A stretch of DNA of 64,000 bases from Microbacterium bovistercoris (GCF_003387575.1 NZ_QUAB01000045.1:62001-126000), one strand, 5' to 3'. Positions 32,822 through 42,312 are shown, numbered from the stretch's first letter. A program made the numbers and translations. Notes: generated by a model not told the origin, from the sequence alone.

Positions 32822-33910
32822 TCAGCGCTCGAGCCCCTTCTCGATCAGCTCCGTGATCAGGTCGCCGTACGACAGGCCGGAGGCGATCCAGCACTTCGGG
32901 AACATCGAGATCGGGGTGAACCCGGGCATCGTGTTCAACTCGTTCACGACCAGCTCACCGGCGGCGGTGACGAAGAAGTCCACACGCGCGAGGCCCTTGC
33001 CGTCCACCGCCTCGAAGGCGCGCACCGCGGTGTCACGCAGGCGATCGATCAGCTCGGCGTCGACATCGGCGGGACAGACGATGTCGACGCCGTCGCCGCC
33101 GAGGTACTTCCCCTCGAAGTCGTAGAAGCTGCGCGATGTCAGCACGACCTCGCCGGGCAGCGACGCACGTGCACGGGTGCCCTGGCGCCCTGCGAGCACG
33201 CCGACCTCGATCTCGCGGCCCTCGACCCGCGACTCGACGAGCACCTTGACGTCCTCGGCGAAAGCGATCCGCAGCGCCTCGTCCAGGCCCTCGCCGTCGT
33301 CGACGCGCGAGACACCCACGCTGGAACCCGCACTCGCCGGCTTCACGAACACCACGGGTCCCAGTTCGGCGATGGCGGCGCGCACGCTCTCCGGGTCGCT
33401 GTCCCACTGCGCGCTGCGCACGGTGATCCCTGGTGAGACCGCGATGCCGGCCGCACGCAGCGCCAGCTTCGTGTAGTGCTTGTCCAGGCTCACCGCGGAA
33501 TCGAGGATGCCGCATCCGGCATAGGGCACCTCGAGCACGTCGAAGAAGCCCTGGATCGCGCCGTCCTCGCCGTGCAGGCCGTGCAGCAGCGGGAGCACGA
33601 CATCGATCTCACCGAGGTCGTCCTCCATGCCGTCGCCGCGCACGACCCGCAGCGTGCGGACTCCGTCCGGCTCCGGCCAGCGCACGCGGGTGCCGTTGTC
33701 GACGACCTCGGGCAGCTTCGCCGCATCCAGCTGGAACTTGGCGGGGTCGTCGTCCTCGAGGACGAACGCGCCGTCGCGGGTGATGCCGACCGGGATCACC
33801 CGGTAGCGGTCACGATCGATCGCCGCCAGCACTCCGCCCGCCGTGGCGGAACTGATCGAATGCTCGCTGGAACGCCCGCCGAAGAGCACCGCCACCGTCT
33901 GCTTGTCCAT
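32822..33910 (-). CDS. ddl: D-alanine--D-alanine ligase
   Basis: Makes the D-Ala-D-Ala dipeptide of peptidoglycan. The 362 residues begin MDKQTVAVLFGGRSSEHSIS. The ATP-grasp core includes VVFVKPASAGSSVGVSRV and the metal/ATP segment ARVDFFVTAAGELVVNELNTMPGFT. The first residues are the canonical family start and GGGGAGAGG precedes the ATG, although the upstream gpsA frame runs 101 nt into this gene. Confidence 0.96.
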   Translation of the reverse strand: MDKQTVAVLFGGRSSEHSISSATAGGVLAAIDRDRYRVIPVGITRDGAFVLEDDDPAKFQLDAAKLPEVVDNGTRVRWPEPDGVRTLRVVRGDGMEDDLGEIDVVLPLLHGLHGEDGAIQGFFDVLEVPYAGCGILDSAVSLDKHYTKLALRAAGIAVSPGITVRSAQWDSDPESVRAAIAELGPVVFVKPASAGSSVGVSRVDDGEGLDEALRIAFAEDVKVLVESRVEGREIEVGVLAGRQGTRARASLPGEVVLTSRSFYDFEGKYLGGDGVDIVCPADVDAELIDRLRDTAVRAFEAVDGKGLARVDFFVTAAGELVVNELNTMPGFTPISMFPKCWIASGLSYGDLITELIEKGLER

Positions 33911-34952
33911 GTTCGGTCCTCTCCCCCTGCGGGGTGTCGTCGTCCGTCGTCAGGTGGGGTGCGATGTCACGGGGATCCATCTTCCCGTCCAGCACCATCT
34001 TCACCTGCTCGACGATGGGCATGTGCACATCCGCCTCGTGGGCGAGCTGCAGCACGGGGGCGACCGAGGCCAGGCCCTCGGCGGTCTGGTTCATCTGCTT
34101 GACCACGTCCTGGAACTTGTAGCCCTGTCCGAGCAGCCGTCCGGCGGTGTTGTTGCGACTCAGCGGCGACTGGCACGTCGCGATCAGGTCGCCGAGTCCG
34201 GCGAGTCCCTGCAGGGTGCTGGGCTGAGCGCCGTTCGCGACCGCGAAGTCGGTCATCTCGACCAGTCCGCGCGTGATGATCGACGCCTTCGTGTTCTCGC
34301 CGTAACCGACGCCGTCCACGATGCCGATCGCCACGGCGATGAGGTTCTTCAGCACGCCGCCGAACTCGGTGCCGATCACGTCGGTGTTCACGAAGGAGCG
34401 GAAGTAGCTGTTGCGCGCCGTGCGTGCGACGGCGTCAGCGGTCTCCTCGCTGAGCGAGGCGATCACGGCGGCCGTGGGCTGCTCGCGAGCGATCTCGAGT
34501 GCGAGGTTGGGCCCGGATGCCACAGCGATCCGCGCGGGATCGCAGCGCAGCTCCTGCTCGATGACCTGGCTCATCCGCAGGCTCGTGGAGCGCTCGACAC
34601 CCTTCATCAGGCTGATCAGCGGCATGTCGGTGCCCTCGAGCAGCGGCCGGAGGTCGCGGAGGTTCTCGCGCAGCGTTTGGCTCGGCACCGACAGATAGAC
34701 CTGCTGGGCGCCGTCCAGAGCCCTGGTGAGCTCGTGGGTGGCATCCATGGTGCGCGGCAGATTGATGCCGGGCAGGTACTTGGAGTTGCGCTTGGCCTCG
34801 GCGATCTCATGGGCGAGCTCGGGCCGCCGCGCCCACATGGTGACCTGGGCGCCGCCGTCGGCGAGGATCTTGCCGAACGTCGTTCCCCAGCTGCCGGCGC
34901 CGATGACGGCGACACGCGGGCCGGTGCCGGCGTGGGTGCGCTTAGGAGTCAA
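33810..34952 (-). CDS. gpsA: NAD(P)-dependent glycerol-3-phosphate dehydrogenase
   Basis: Reduces dihydroxyacetone phosphate to glycerol-3-phosphate for phospholipids. The nucleotide-binding RVAVIGAGSWGTTFGKILAD is followed by GVLKNLIAVAIGIVDG with the catalytic Lys. A TTG start at 34952 is chosen because AAGGAG lies 10 nt upstream and the reading begins LTPKRTHAGTG just before the fold. It overlaps the plsC stop by 11 nt. At 380 residues it is about 40 longer than usual. The extra C-terminus (GERTEHGQADGGGALRRAFQ and on) is read out of phase across the ddl start. Confidence 0.94.
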   Translation of the reverse strand: MTPKRTHAGTGPRVAVIGAGSWGTTFGKILADGGAQVTMWARRPELAHEIAEAKRNSKYLPGINLPRTMDATHELTRALDGAQQVYLSVPSQTLRENLRDLRPLLEGTDMPLISLMKGVERSTSLRMSQVIEQELRCDPARIAVASGPNLALEIAREQPTAAVIASLSEETADAVARTARNSYFRSFVNTDVIGTEFGGVLKNLIAVAIGIVDGVGYGENTKASIITRGLVEMTDFAVANGAQPSTLQGLAGLGDLIATCQSPLSRNNTAGRLLGQGYKFQDVVKQMNQTAEGLASVAPVLQLAHEADVHMPIVEQVKMVLDGKMDPRDIAPHLTTDDDTPQGERTEHGQADGGGALRRAFQRAFDQFRHGGRSAGGDRS

Positions 34953-35691
34953 GGCGTCCCGTCTCCTTCTGACCGTGATCGGCCGGGTTCCAGCGCTCTG
35001 CCGGCGCCTTCTCACCGCGGAGCTGCTCGAGGAGCTCCGCGATCGCATCCATCAGGCGACGGGTCGCCTCGGTGAGTGCGGCCTGTTCCGACGCGCGCCC
35101 GCGCAGGTCGGACAGGTCGATCGGATCGCCCACGATGATCTGCACGCGCTTGCGCGGCGGCCAGAAGCTGATCTTCTTGCCGTAGCGCGGCATGATCTCC
35201 TGCACGCCCCAGTGCGCCATCGGGATGAGCGGGATGTCGCCGGCCAGCGCCAGCCGCACCGCACCGGTCTTGCCGCGCATCGGCCACAGCTCGGGATCGC
35301 GGGTCAGCGTGCCCTCGGGGTACACGATGACCCCACGGCCGTGCTCGACGAGCTCCCTCGACTGCGTCATCGTCTGCTTCGCCGCCGAGGCCGACGACGT
35401 GCGCGCCACCGGCACCATTCCGGTGTTGCGCAGCACCCAGCCGACGACGGGCACGCGGAACAGGCTCTCCTTCGCCATGAAGCGCGGGAGACGGTGCATA
35501 CGCCACACGGCCAGTGCGACGATGATCGGGTCGAACTCGGTGTAGTGGTTCGGGGCCAGGACGAAGGCACCCTCACGGGGCAGTTTGTCCCGCCCGATGA
35601 AGCTCAGCTTCGCCAGGTACGACGCGATGGGCACGACGATGGCCGCGAGCGGCCAGAACAGGCTCGGCCTGCCCTTCTCAGAGGCAGCCAT
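34942..35691 (-). CDS. plsC: 1-acyl-sn-glycerol-3-phosphate acyltransferase
   Basis: Second acylation step of phospholipid synthesis, at the inner membrane face. It has 249 residues. The catalytic acyltransferase motif appears as NHYTEFDP (NHxxxxD), with later blocks RGVIVYPEGTLTRDPEL and IPLIPMAHWG. An N-terminal hydrophobic segment (FWPLAAIVVPIASYLAKL) anchors it. ATG 35691 follows the murA stop by 4 nt, and gpsA follows with overlap, so acceptor synthesis and acylation are co-expressed. Confidence 0.93.
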   Translation of the reverse strand: MAASEKGRPSLFWPLAAIVVPIASYLAKLSFIGRDKLPREGAFVLAPNHYTEFDPIIVALAVWRMHRLPRFMAKESLFRVPVVGWVLRNTGMVPVARTSSASAAKQTMTQSRELVEHGRGVIVYPEGTLTRDPELWPMRGKTGAVRLALAGDIPLIPMAHWGVQEIMPRYGKKISFWPPRKRVQIIVGDPIDLSDLRGRASEQAALTEATRRLMDAIAELLEQLRGEKAPAERWNPADHGQKETGRLDS

Positions 35692-35695
35692 CAGC

Positions 35696-37057
35696 TCACC
35701 GGATGACGTCGAAGTCCGCACCCAGCGCGGTGAGCTTGTCGAGGAACTTCTCGTAGCCGCGGCTGAGGATGTCGACACCGGACACGCGGGACTCGCCCTG
35801 CGCGGTGAGCGCGGCGATCACATGGCTGTAGCCGCCGCGCAGATCGGGGACGACGATGTCGGCGCCGTGCAGCGGCGTCGGGCCCGTGATGACCGCGGCC
35901 TGCTCCAGCTCGCGACGTGCGACCCGGCGCGGCCCGTCCTGCAGTCCGTGCGGATGCACGACGATGTCCGCGCCCATCTTCACCAGCGCATCGGTGAAGC
36001 CCATCCGGTTCTCGTACACGGTCTCGTGCACGATCGAGCGGCCCGTGGCCTGGGTGAGGGCCACGACGAGCGGCTGCTGCCAGTCGGTCATGAACCCGGG
36101 GTGCACGTCGGTCTCGACCACGACGGGCTTGAGCTCGCCGTCACGGCGGAAGAGGATGCCGTCCTCCTGGATGTCGAACCAGCCGCCGGCCTTGCGGAAG
36201 ACGTTCAGGAACGTGAGCATCTCCTGCTGGCGGGCGCCGCCGACGAAGATCTCGCCGTCGGTCGCGAGCGCCGCGCTCGCCCACGACGCCGCTTCGTTGC
36301 GATCGAAGATCGACCGGTGGTCGTAGCCGCGCAGCGATTCCACGCCCTCGATGAAGATGACCCGGTTGGGCTCGTACGAGATGATCGCACCCATCTTCTG
36401 CAGCACAGCGATGAGATCCATGATCTCGGGCTCGATCGCTGCGTTGCGCAGTTCGGTCGTGCCCTTCGCGCGCACCGCGGTCAGCAGCACCTGCTCGGTG
36501 GCGCCGACGCTCGGGTACGGCAGGTGGATGCTCGCGCCGCGCAGCCCGTCAGGCGCCGAGAGGCGGATGCCGCTGGGCAGCTTCTCCACGACCGCACCGA
36601 ACTTGCGCAGCGCGTCGAGGTGGAAGTCGATCGGGCGATCACCGATGCGGCAGCCGCCGAGATCGGGGATGAACGCCTGGCCGAGCCGGTGCAGCAGCGG
36701 ACCGCAGAACAGGATCGGGATGCGGGAGGCACCGGCGTGCGCGTCGATCTCCTCCATGTGCGCCGACTCGACGCCACTGGGGTCGAAGGTGAGCGAACCG
36801 GGTTCGTCGCCCTCGGCGACCTGGACGCCGTGCACCTCGAGCAGCGAGCGGACGACCGCCACGTCGCTGAGGTCCGGCACGTCACGCAGCGTGCTGGGCG
36901 TCTCCCCGAGAAGGGTGGCGACCATCGCCTTCGTGGCGAGGTTCTTCGCGCCCTTGACATCCACCCGGCCCCGCAAAGGCCGCCCCCCGCGGATCGCGAG
37001 TTCGGATACGGTCACGTTCGTTCCCTCTCCAACGGCTGCGCGCACAGGTGTCGACAT
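35696..37057 (-). CDS. murA: UDP-N-acetylglucosamine 1-carboxyvinyltransferase
   Basis: First committed step of peptidoglycan synthesis. The 453 residues carry Lys38-Asn39 (DVKGAKNLATKA), matching catalytic Lys22/Asn23 of E. coli. Cys136 in PDLGGCRIGDRPIDFH aligns with the fosfomycin-target cysteine, so the enzyme is not the Cys-to-Asp type of mycobacteria. The start at ATG 37057 has AAGGATGAGG upstream and gives a 20-residue extension before the core. It is followed by plsC in the same operon. Confidence 0.95.
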   Translation of the reverse strand: MSTPVRAAVGEGTNVTVSELAIRGGRPLRGRVDVKGAKNLATKAMVATLLGETPSTLRDVPDLSDVAVVRSLLEVHGVQVAEGDEPGSLTFDPSGVESAHMEEIDAHAGASRIPILFCGPLLHRLGQAFIPDLGGCRIGDRPIDFHLDALRKFGAVVEKLPSGIRLSAPDGLRGASIHLPYPSVGATEQVLLTAVRAKGTTELRNAAIEPEIMDLIAVLQKMGAIISYEPNRVIFIEGVESLRGYDHRSIFDRNEAASWASAALATDGEIFVGGARQQEMLTFLNVFRKAGGWFDIQEDGILFRRDGELKPVVVETDVHPGFMTDWQQPLVVALTQATGRSIVHETVYENRMGFTDALVKMGADIVVHPHGLQDGPRRVARRELEQAAVITGPTPLHGADIVVPDLRGGYSHVIAALTAQGESRVSGVDILSRGYEKFLDKLTALGADFDVIR

Positions 37058-37122
37058 TCGGGCCTCATCCTTCTTCGTTCGGAACGCGGGGCTCGTGGCC
37101 CCGGCCCACGGCGCTTCCGGCC

Positions 37123-37719
37123 TCAGCGGACGGGGAGCGTGCGTGGCCGCCACGATTCGCGGCGGGCCTCGAACTGAGCGATCTTGTCTTCGTTGCGCAG
37201 CGTGAGCCCGATGTCATCGAGCCCTTCGAGGAGCCGCCATCTAGTGTAATCGTCGATTCCGATGGCGGTCTGGAAGTCCCCGATCGTGGCGGTTCGCGCC
37301 TCGAGGTCGACGGTGATCTCACGACCCGGGTCCGCGTCGATCAGCGCCCAGATGCGCTCGATGTCGGCCTCGTCGACGGTCGCCGCGAGCAATCCCTGCT
37401 TGCCCGAGTTGCCGCGGAAGATGTCGGCGAAACGCGGGCTCAGCACGACCTTGAAGCCGTAGTCGCGCAGCGCCCACACGGCGTGCTCCCGGCTCGAGCC
37501 GGTGCCGAAGTCAGGACCCGCGACCAGCACGGACGCCTTCTGGAACGGCTCCTGGTTGAGCACGAACCCGGGGTCCTGGCGCCAGGCGTGGAACAGCGCG
37601 TCGTCGAAGCCGGTCTTGGTGACCCGCTTCAGGAACACGGCCGGGATGATCTGATCGGTGTCGACGTTGGAGCGCTTCAGGGGCGCGGCGACACCGGTGT
37701 GCGTGGTGAACTTCTCCAT
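37123..37719 (-). CDS. leuD: 3-isopropylmalate dehydratase small subunit
   Basis: The swivelling small subunit of isopropylmalate isomerase in leucine synthesis. The 198 residues include [15 protein letters not shown], the substrate loop [17 protein letters not shown] and a C-terminal [19 protein letters not shown]. It follows leuC by 3 nt, and murA starts 65 nt downstream. Confidence 0.96.
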   Translation of the reverse strand: MEKFTTHTGVAAPLKRSNVDTDQIIPAVFLKRVTKTGFDDALFHAWRQDPGFVLNQEPFQKASVLVAGPDFGTGSSREHAVWALRDYGFKVVLSPRFADIFRGNSGKQGLLAATVDEADIERIWALIDADPGREITVDLEARTATIGDFQTAIGIDDYTRWRLLEGLDDIGLTLRNEDKIAQFEARRESWRPRTLPVR

Positions 37720-37722
37720 GAT

Positions 37723-39147
37723 TCAGGCCTCCAGGTCGCTCGGGCTCGACAGCGTGCCGCGGATGGCGGTGGCGGCCGCCACCAGGGGCGACACCAGGTG
37801 GGTGCGGCCGCCCTTGCCCTGCCTGCCCTCGAAGTTGCGGTTCGACGTCGACGCGCAGCGCTCACCGGGGGCGAGCTGATCGGGGTTCATCCCGAGGCAC
37901 ATCGAGCAGCCCGCGAAGCGCCATTCCGCTCCGAAGTCCTCGACGATCCGGTCGATGCCCTCCGCCTCGGCCTCGAGGCGAACACGTGCCGAGCCGGGCA
38001 CGACCATCACGCGCACCCCGTCCGCCTTCTTCTTGCCCTTGATGACCGACGCGAACGCGCGCAGATCCTCGATGCGGCTGTTCGTGCAGGAGCCCATGAA
38101 CACGGCATCCACCTGCACGTCCTTCAGCGGCGTGCCCGGCGTGAGATCCATGTACTCCAGCGCCCGCTCTGCGGCCGCCCGCTCGTTCGGATCTGCGATC
38201 GACGCAGGATCCGGGACCGCCGACGACAGCGAACTGCCCTGGCCGGGGTTGGTGCCCCAGGTGACGAACGGCTCGAGCTCGTTCGCATCGATGAACACCT
38301 CGGCGTCGAACTCGGCGCCCTCGTCGGTGGGCAGGGTGCGCCAGTAGGCGACGGCGTCGTCCCAGTCCTGCCCCTGCGGAGCGTGCGGTCGGCCCTGCAC
38401 GTACTCGAACGTGGTCTCGTCCGGTGCCACCATTCCCGCGCGGGCGCCGGCCTCGATCGACATGTTGCAGATCGTCATGCGGCCCTCCATGGAGAGCGCG
38501 CGGATGGCGCTGCCACGGTACTCGAGCACGTAGCCCTGTCCGCCACCGGTGCCGATCTTCGCGATCACGGCGAGGATGATGTCCTTCGCGGTGACGCCGG
38601 GGCGCAGCGTCCCCTCGACGTTGATCGCCATCGTCTTGAACGGCTTCAGCGGCAGGGTCTGCGTGGCCATGACATGCTCGACCTCGCTGGTGCCGATTCC
38701 GAAGGCCATGGCGCCGAACGCCCCGTGCGTGGAGGTGTGCGAATCGCCGCACACCACGGTGATGCCCGGCATGGTCAGGCCCAGCTGCGGACCGACGACA
38801 TGCACGATGCCCTGCTCGGCGTCGCCCAGCGAGTGCAGTCGCACGCCGAACTCCTCCGCGTTGCGGCGCAGGGTCTCGATCTGGGTGCGGCTGGTGAGGT
38901 CGGCGATCGGCTTGTCGATCGCGAGCGTCGGGGTGTTGTGGTCCTCCGTCGCGATGGTCAGGTCGAGCCGGCGCAGCGGGCGCCCCTCTGCGCGCAGTCC
39001 GTCGAAGGCCTGCGGGCTGGTGACCTCATGCACCAGGTGCAGGTCGATGTAGATGAGGTCGGGTTCGCCGTTCTGTCCCTTGACGACCAGGTGGTCGTCC
39101 CAGACCTTCTCGGCAAGGGTGCGGGGGCGGGCGGATGCGTCTGTCAT
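37723..39147 (-). CDS. leuC: 3-isopropylmalate dehydratase large subunit
   Basis: The [4Fe-4S] subunit of isopropylmalate isomerase. The 474 residues include [32 protein letters not shown] supplying the first cluster cysteine, and [13 protein letters not shown] supplying the other two. AGGAGAAG precedes the ATG at a normal distance. A hairpin at 39191-39228 lies in the probable 5' leader. Confidence 0.96.
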   Translation of the reverse strand: MTDASARPRTLAEKVWDDHLVVKGQNGEPDLIYIDLHLVHEVTSPQAFDGLRAEGRPLRRLDLTIATEDHNTPTLAIDKPIADLTSRTQIETLRRNAEEFGVRLHSLGDAEQGIVHVVGPQLGLTMPGITVVCGDSHTSTHGAFGAMAFGIGTSEVEHVMATQTLPLKPFKTMAINVEGTLRPGVTAKDIILAVIAKIGTGGGQGYVLEYRGSAIRALSMEGRMTICNMSIEAGARAGMVAPDETTFEYVQGRPHAPQGQDWDDAVAYWRTLPTDEGAEFDAEVFIDANELEPFVTWGTNPGQGSSLSSAVPDPASIADPNERAAAERALEYMDLTPGTPLKDVQVDAVFMGSCTNSRIEDLRAFASVIKGKKKADGVRVMVVPGSARVRLEAEAEGIDRIVEDFGAEWRFAGCSMCLGMNPDQLAPGERCASTSNRNFEGRQGKGGRTHLVSPLVAAATAIRGTLSSPSDLEA

Positions 39148-39190
39148 GCGTCTACTTCTCCTGGGGTCTTGGTGCGGCCCACGCGAGACA

Positions 39191-39228
39191 CCGCGGCGAG
39201 AGAGGCCTAGATCGAGGTCTCGCCGCGG
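39191..39228 (-). promoter_or_regulatory. Hairpin in the leuC upstream region
   Basis: CCGCGGCGAGA (39191-39201) and TCTCGCCGCGG (39218-39228) form a perfect 11-bp stem with a 16-nt loop, about 45 nt upstream of the leuC start. No Leu-rich leader peptide or T-box motif is seen. Confidence 0.45.
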
Positions 39229-39256
39229 CTGCTAAGGAGAAGCTGCACCGCCTGCA

Positions 39257-39282
39257 TGCGGGCCAGTCTACATCGGCCCGCA
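39257..39282 (-). terminator. Probable terminator after terC
   Basis: TGCGGGCC (39257-39264) and GGCCCGCA (39275-39282) pair with a 10-nt loop, 11 nt after the terC stop. There is no U-tract. Confidence 0.5.
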
Positions 39283-39292
39283 GGTGCACCCG

Positions 39293-40291
39293 TCACTGTG
39301 TGACGGCCGCCTTGCGCTTGTCGCGGGCGGCGGCGATGAGGCTCGCCACCGTCGCCACGGTCATCGACACGAGGATGACACCCAGCGACATCCAGGTACT
39401 GATGTCGGGCGCCCACTCGATGGGCTTACCGCCGTTGATGAACGGCAGCGAGTTCTCGTGCATGGCGTGCAGGATCAGCTTCACTCCGATGAAGCCGAGG
39501 ATCACGGCGATGCCGTAGTGCAGGTAGCGCAGCTTGTCGAGCAGGTCGCCGAGCAGGAAGTAGAGCTGGCGCAGACCCATCAGCGCGAAGATGTTGGCGG
39601 TGAAGACGATGAAGCCGTTCGACGTGATCGAGAAGATCGCGGGGATCGAGTCGATCGCGAACATGAGGTCGGTCACGCCGATCACGACGAAGACCAGGAC
39701 CATCGGGGTGAACATCCGCTTGCCGTCGACGACCGTGCGCAGCTTGTTGTCGTCGTAGTGGTCACTGATGTCGACGAAGCGACGCACCAGGCGCACCATG
39801 AAGCCCTCGCGCTTGACCTCGTCCTCATGATCACCCTCGGGCATGGCCTGCTTGATGGCGGTGTAGATCAGGTAGGCGCCGAAGATGTAGAACACCGGGG
39901 CGAAGTTCTCGATCACCGCCACGCCGAGCAGGATGAAGAGGCCACGGAGCACGAGGGCGATGATGATGCCCACCATGAGCACCTGCTGCTGCAGGCGCCG
40001 CGGCACCGCGAACTGGGCCATGATCAGCACGAACACGAACAGGTTGTCGATCGAGAGGCTGTACTCCAGGGCCCATCCTGTGACGAAGTGGGCGGCTGTC
40101 TCGCCGTCCGTGACCGCCCAGAGGATTCCCGCGAACACCAGCGCGAGGCCGACGTAGAAGGCCACCCACAGCGAAGACTCCTTCGTGCTGGGGATGTGCG
40201 GCCGCAGTCGCACCAGCAGGAGGTCGGCGATGAGGATGGCGACGAGAACCACCATGGAGGTGATCTCGAACCAGAGCGGGATGTAATCCAC
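39293..40291 (-). CDS. TerC family membrane protein, probable manganese exporter
   Basis: A 332-residue polytopic protein with about nine hydrophobic segments. The two acidic signatures of TerC proteins are seen, SLSIDNLFVFVLIMAQFAVP and DLMFAIDSIPAIFSIT, where the Asp residues are thought to bind the metal. The E. coli homologue Alx and B. subtilis TerC-type proteins export or supply Mn2+. The GTG start (40291) follows AAAGG. A riboswitch-like leader of the manganese-sensing yybP-ykoY type precedes it, which supports a manganese role over tellurite resistance. Confidence 0.9.
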   Translation of the reverse strand: MDYIPLWFEITSMVVLVAILIADLLLVRLRPHIPSTKESSLWVAFYVGLALVFAGILWAVTDGETAAHFVTGWALEYSLSIDNLFVFVLIMAQFAVPRRLQQQVLMVGIIIALVLRGLFILLGVAVIENFAPVFYIFGAYLIYTAIKQAMPEGDHEDEVKREGFMVRLVRRFVDISDHYDDNKLRTVVDGKRMFTPMVLVFVVIGVTDLMFAIDSIPAIFSITSNGFIVFTANIFALMGLRQLYFLLGDLLDKLRYLHYGIAVILGFIGVKLILHAMHENSLPFINGGKPIEWAPDISTWMSLGVILVSMTVATVASLIAAARDKRKAAVTQ

Positions 40292-40306
40292 GGGCAGGAA
40301 GCCTTT

Positions 40307-40424
40307 CGAGAGGGTTCGGTGAGTACCGAAAGTCTCTCCCCCGCATTCTCATGCGGTGCGCGCCCGGAGCAGCGATGGCGATGCTCGTGATGACGGACGC
40401 GCGTTGACGGGATACTCCCTCTCG
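40307..40424 (-). promoter_or_regulatory. yybP-ykoY (manganese) riboswitch candidate
   Basis: Read on the minus strand, CGAGAGGG (40424-40417) pairs perfectly with CCCTCTCG (40314-40307) to form P1. It is followed by the hallmark GAGGGAGTA, then a CGTCATCACGA segment, a CCGCAT-gaga-ATGCGG hairpin (40341-40356), GAGAGAC, and a TTCGGT-ACCGAA hairpin (40315-40330). This order of conserved blocks matches the yybP-ykoY Mn2+ riboswitch, and its position 16 nt before a TerC gene is a typical one. Confidence 0.78.
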
Positions 40425-40598
40425 CGAAGTCAATGCTACCGGACACCCGGCCCGACGATTCGCCGCCGGGTGGTGGCTTTTGCCCTCGAAGTCGTCGGCA
40501 CATAGACTCCAGAACCACCCACCCCTGCACGATGTCGCGCCTGGTGCGCGATCTCGCGCTCGTCGCGCGGGCTCTGTCCGCCGTTCACGGAGATGTGT

Positions 40599-42272
40599 AT
40601 GGCCCCCGATCACACAGACGCGCCGGAAGGCGACGCTTCGGACGTGCGCACGGTGCGGCAGTACATGCCCGCCGCGCTGCTCGCGATCATCAGTGTCGCT
40701 CTTGTCACCGCCATCGTGTTCGTCGTCGGAGCGATCGTGACGAATCGTCCCGAAGCTGCCGCCGACGATGCAGCGGCGGCGGCAGGATGTCTGCCGTCAG
40801 ACCTCCGGATCACTGCCGACCCTGCGGTCGCCGAAGCGCTCGAGTCGATTCTGCGTAAGCCGGCAGGCGGATCCGGCGACTGCGCCGGAGTGACAGTGAC
40901 CGCGGAGCCGAGCGCCACCACCGCTGTCGCCCTCGGGAAGGGCGAGAGACCGGACTTCGACATCTGGGTTCCCGACTCCGGCATGTGGCCGGCGTACGTC
41001 GCCGGCGTCGCCGAGTCGACGGGATCCGAGGCCCCCGAACTGGTCGTCGGCGACACCATCGCCAGTACGCCGATCGTGCTGGTCGCGCCTGAAGCGCTGG
41101 CATCCTCCCTCAGCGGCGAGAACGCGGCGTTCGCGACTCTGGCGAAACAACAGTCGTTCGCGGCGTTGCTGCCGGACCCCGCCACCGTCGCCAGCAGTTC
41201 GGCCGCTCTGCTCGCGCTGCAGACCGCGGTCGGAGGCGATGCGCGGACGTTCACCGGGCTCGTCCTCAGCCTCGCTCGGAGCGTTCCCTCGACGGAGGAC
41301 GCACTGAACGAGGTCGCCGGCTCATCGACCTCGGCGGTCGCAGTCACCACAGAGCAGGCCATGTCGCGTTACGCGGATGCTCAGGGCGACCACACGCCCC
41401 TCTCGGCGATCTACCCGACCGATGTCAAGGCATCCCTCGGCATGCCGCTGGTGACTGTGGCCGACTCCTCGCCGACGACGCTCGAGGCGGTCGACACGAT
41501 CGCGGAGGCCGTGTCCGAGGACGACGGGCGTCTGGCGAAGTTCGGGCTGCGCGATGCTGCGGGCCATTCGGAGGATGCCGACCTCGCACCGGTCGCACCG
41601 ACCGACAGCACCAACCAGTACGAGGTGCTCAGTACCTGGCGGGTGCTGACTGCGCCGTCGCGCATGCTCGCGCTCAACGACGTGTCCGGCTCGATGTCGA
41701 AGCCCGCGGCCGGCGAGATGACGCGCATGGATCTGTTCGAGCAGGCAGCGGTGCGGGCCATCCACTCCCTCTCGACGGAGTCCTCGCTGGCCGTCTGGGT
41801 GTTCTCCAGCAGGCGGATCGGCGGGCAGGACTGGCAGGAGGTCGTCCCATTCGGCCCGCTCGGCGACCCGGCGCACAAGAAGCTCTCCCTGGACACCGCG
41901 AACAACCTGCACTCCTATGTCGGCGGCGGCACCGGCCTGTACGACAGCGTCCTGGCTGCGGTGTCCTACATGCGCGAGACCTATGTCCCCGGCGAGGTCA
42001 ACCTCGTCCTCCTCAACACCGACGGGTACAACGAAGACGACGAGGGGCTGACCCTCGACGAACTGCTGACGGAGCTCGAGAAGATCCATGATCCCGCCAA
42101 GCCCGTACCGGTGATCGCGATCGGCTACGGCCCCGACACGGATCAGGACGCCCTGGAGAAGATCGCCGCGGCCACGGAGGGCGCGGCCTACCAGGCGCTG
42201 AAGCCGACCGACATCAGCACCGTGCTGGTCGATGCCGTCGCGCAGCGCGGATGCCGCCCGTACTGCAGTTGA
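40599..42272 (+). CDS. Membrane-anchored protein with substrate-binding-like and von Willebrand A domains
   Basis: A 557-residue protein. Residues about 24-47 form one membrane helix (AALLAIISVALVTAIVFVVG). The outside part (about 60-330) resembles a periplasmic solute-binding fold (DFDIWVPDSGMWPAYVAGVA; TPIVLVAPEAL). The C-terminal 190 residues are a von Willebrand A domain with MIDAS residues NDVSGSMS, the GGGTGLYDS threonine region and LLNTDGYNED. The roles of this fusion in metal-dependent adhesion or in assembly are unproven. ATG 40599 has GGAG 6 nt upstream; ATG 40593 is in frame. It ends with a Cys pair (RGCRPYCS). Confidence 0.85.
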   Translation: MAPDHTDAPEGDASDVRTVRQYMPAALLAIISVALVTAIVFVVGAIVTNRPEAAADDAAAAAGCLPSDLRITADPAVAEALESILRKPAGGSGDCAGVTVTAEPSATTAVALGKGERPDFDIWVPDSGMWPAYVAGVAESTGSEAPELVVGDTIASTPIVLVAPEALASSLSGENAAFATLAKQQSFAALLPDPATVASSSAALLALQTAVGGDARTFTGLVLSLARSVPSTEDALNEVAGSSTSAVAVTTEQAMSRYADAQGDHTPLSAIYPTDVKASLGMPLVTVADSSPTTLEAVDTIAEAVSEDDGRLAKFGLRDAAGHSEDADLAPVAPTDSTNQYEVLSTWRVLTAPSRMLALNDVSGSMSKPAAGEMTRMDLFEQAAVRAIHSLSTESSLAVWVFSSRRIGGQDWQEVVPFGPLGDPAHKKLSLDTANNLHSYVGGGTGLYDSVLAAVSYMRETYVPGEVNLVLLNTDGYNEDDEGLTLDELLTELEKIHDPAKPVPVIAIGYGPDTDQDALEKIAAATEGAAYQALKPTDISTVLVDAVAQRGCRPYCS

Positions 42273-42312
42273 TCGGGCAGCGACTCCTCGAATCGGCGTG
42301 ATTCCGGGGTAT

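Noticed and set aside
35696..37057. MurA with natural fosfomycin resistance, as in mycobacteria
   Set aside because: The loop keeps cysteine (GGCRIG), not aspartate, so the target residue is present.
39148..39292. T-box or leucine riboswitch before leuC
   Set aside because: There is no T-box sequence (TGGNACCGCG type), no specifier loop and no leader peptide; only simple hairpins are present.
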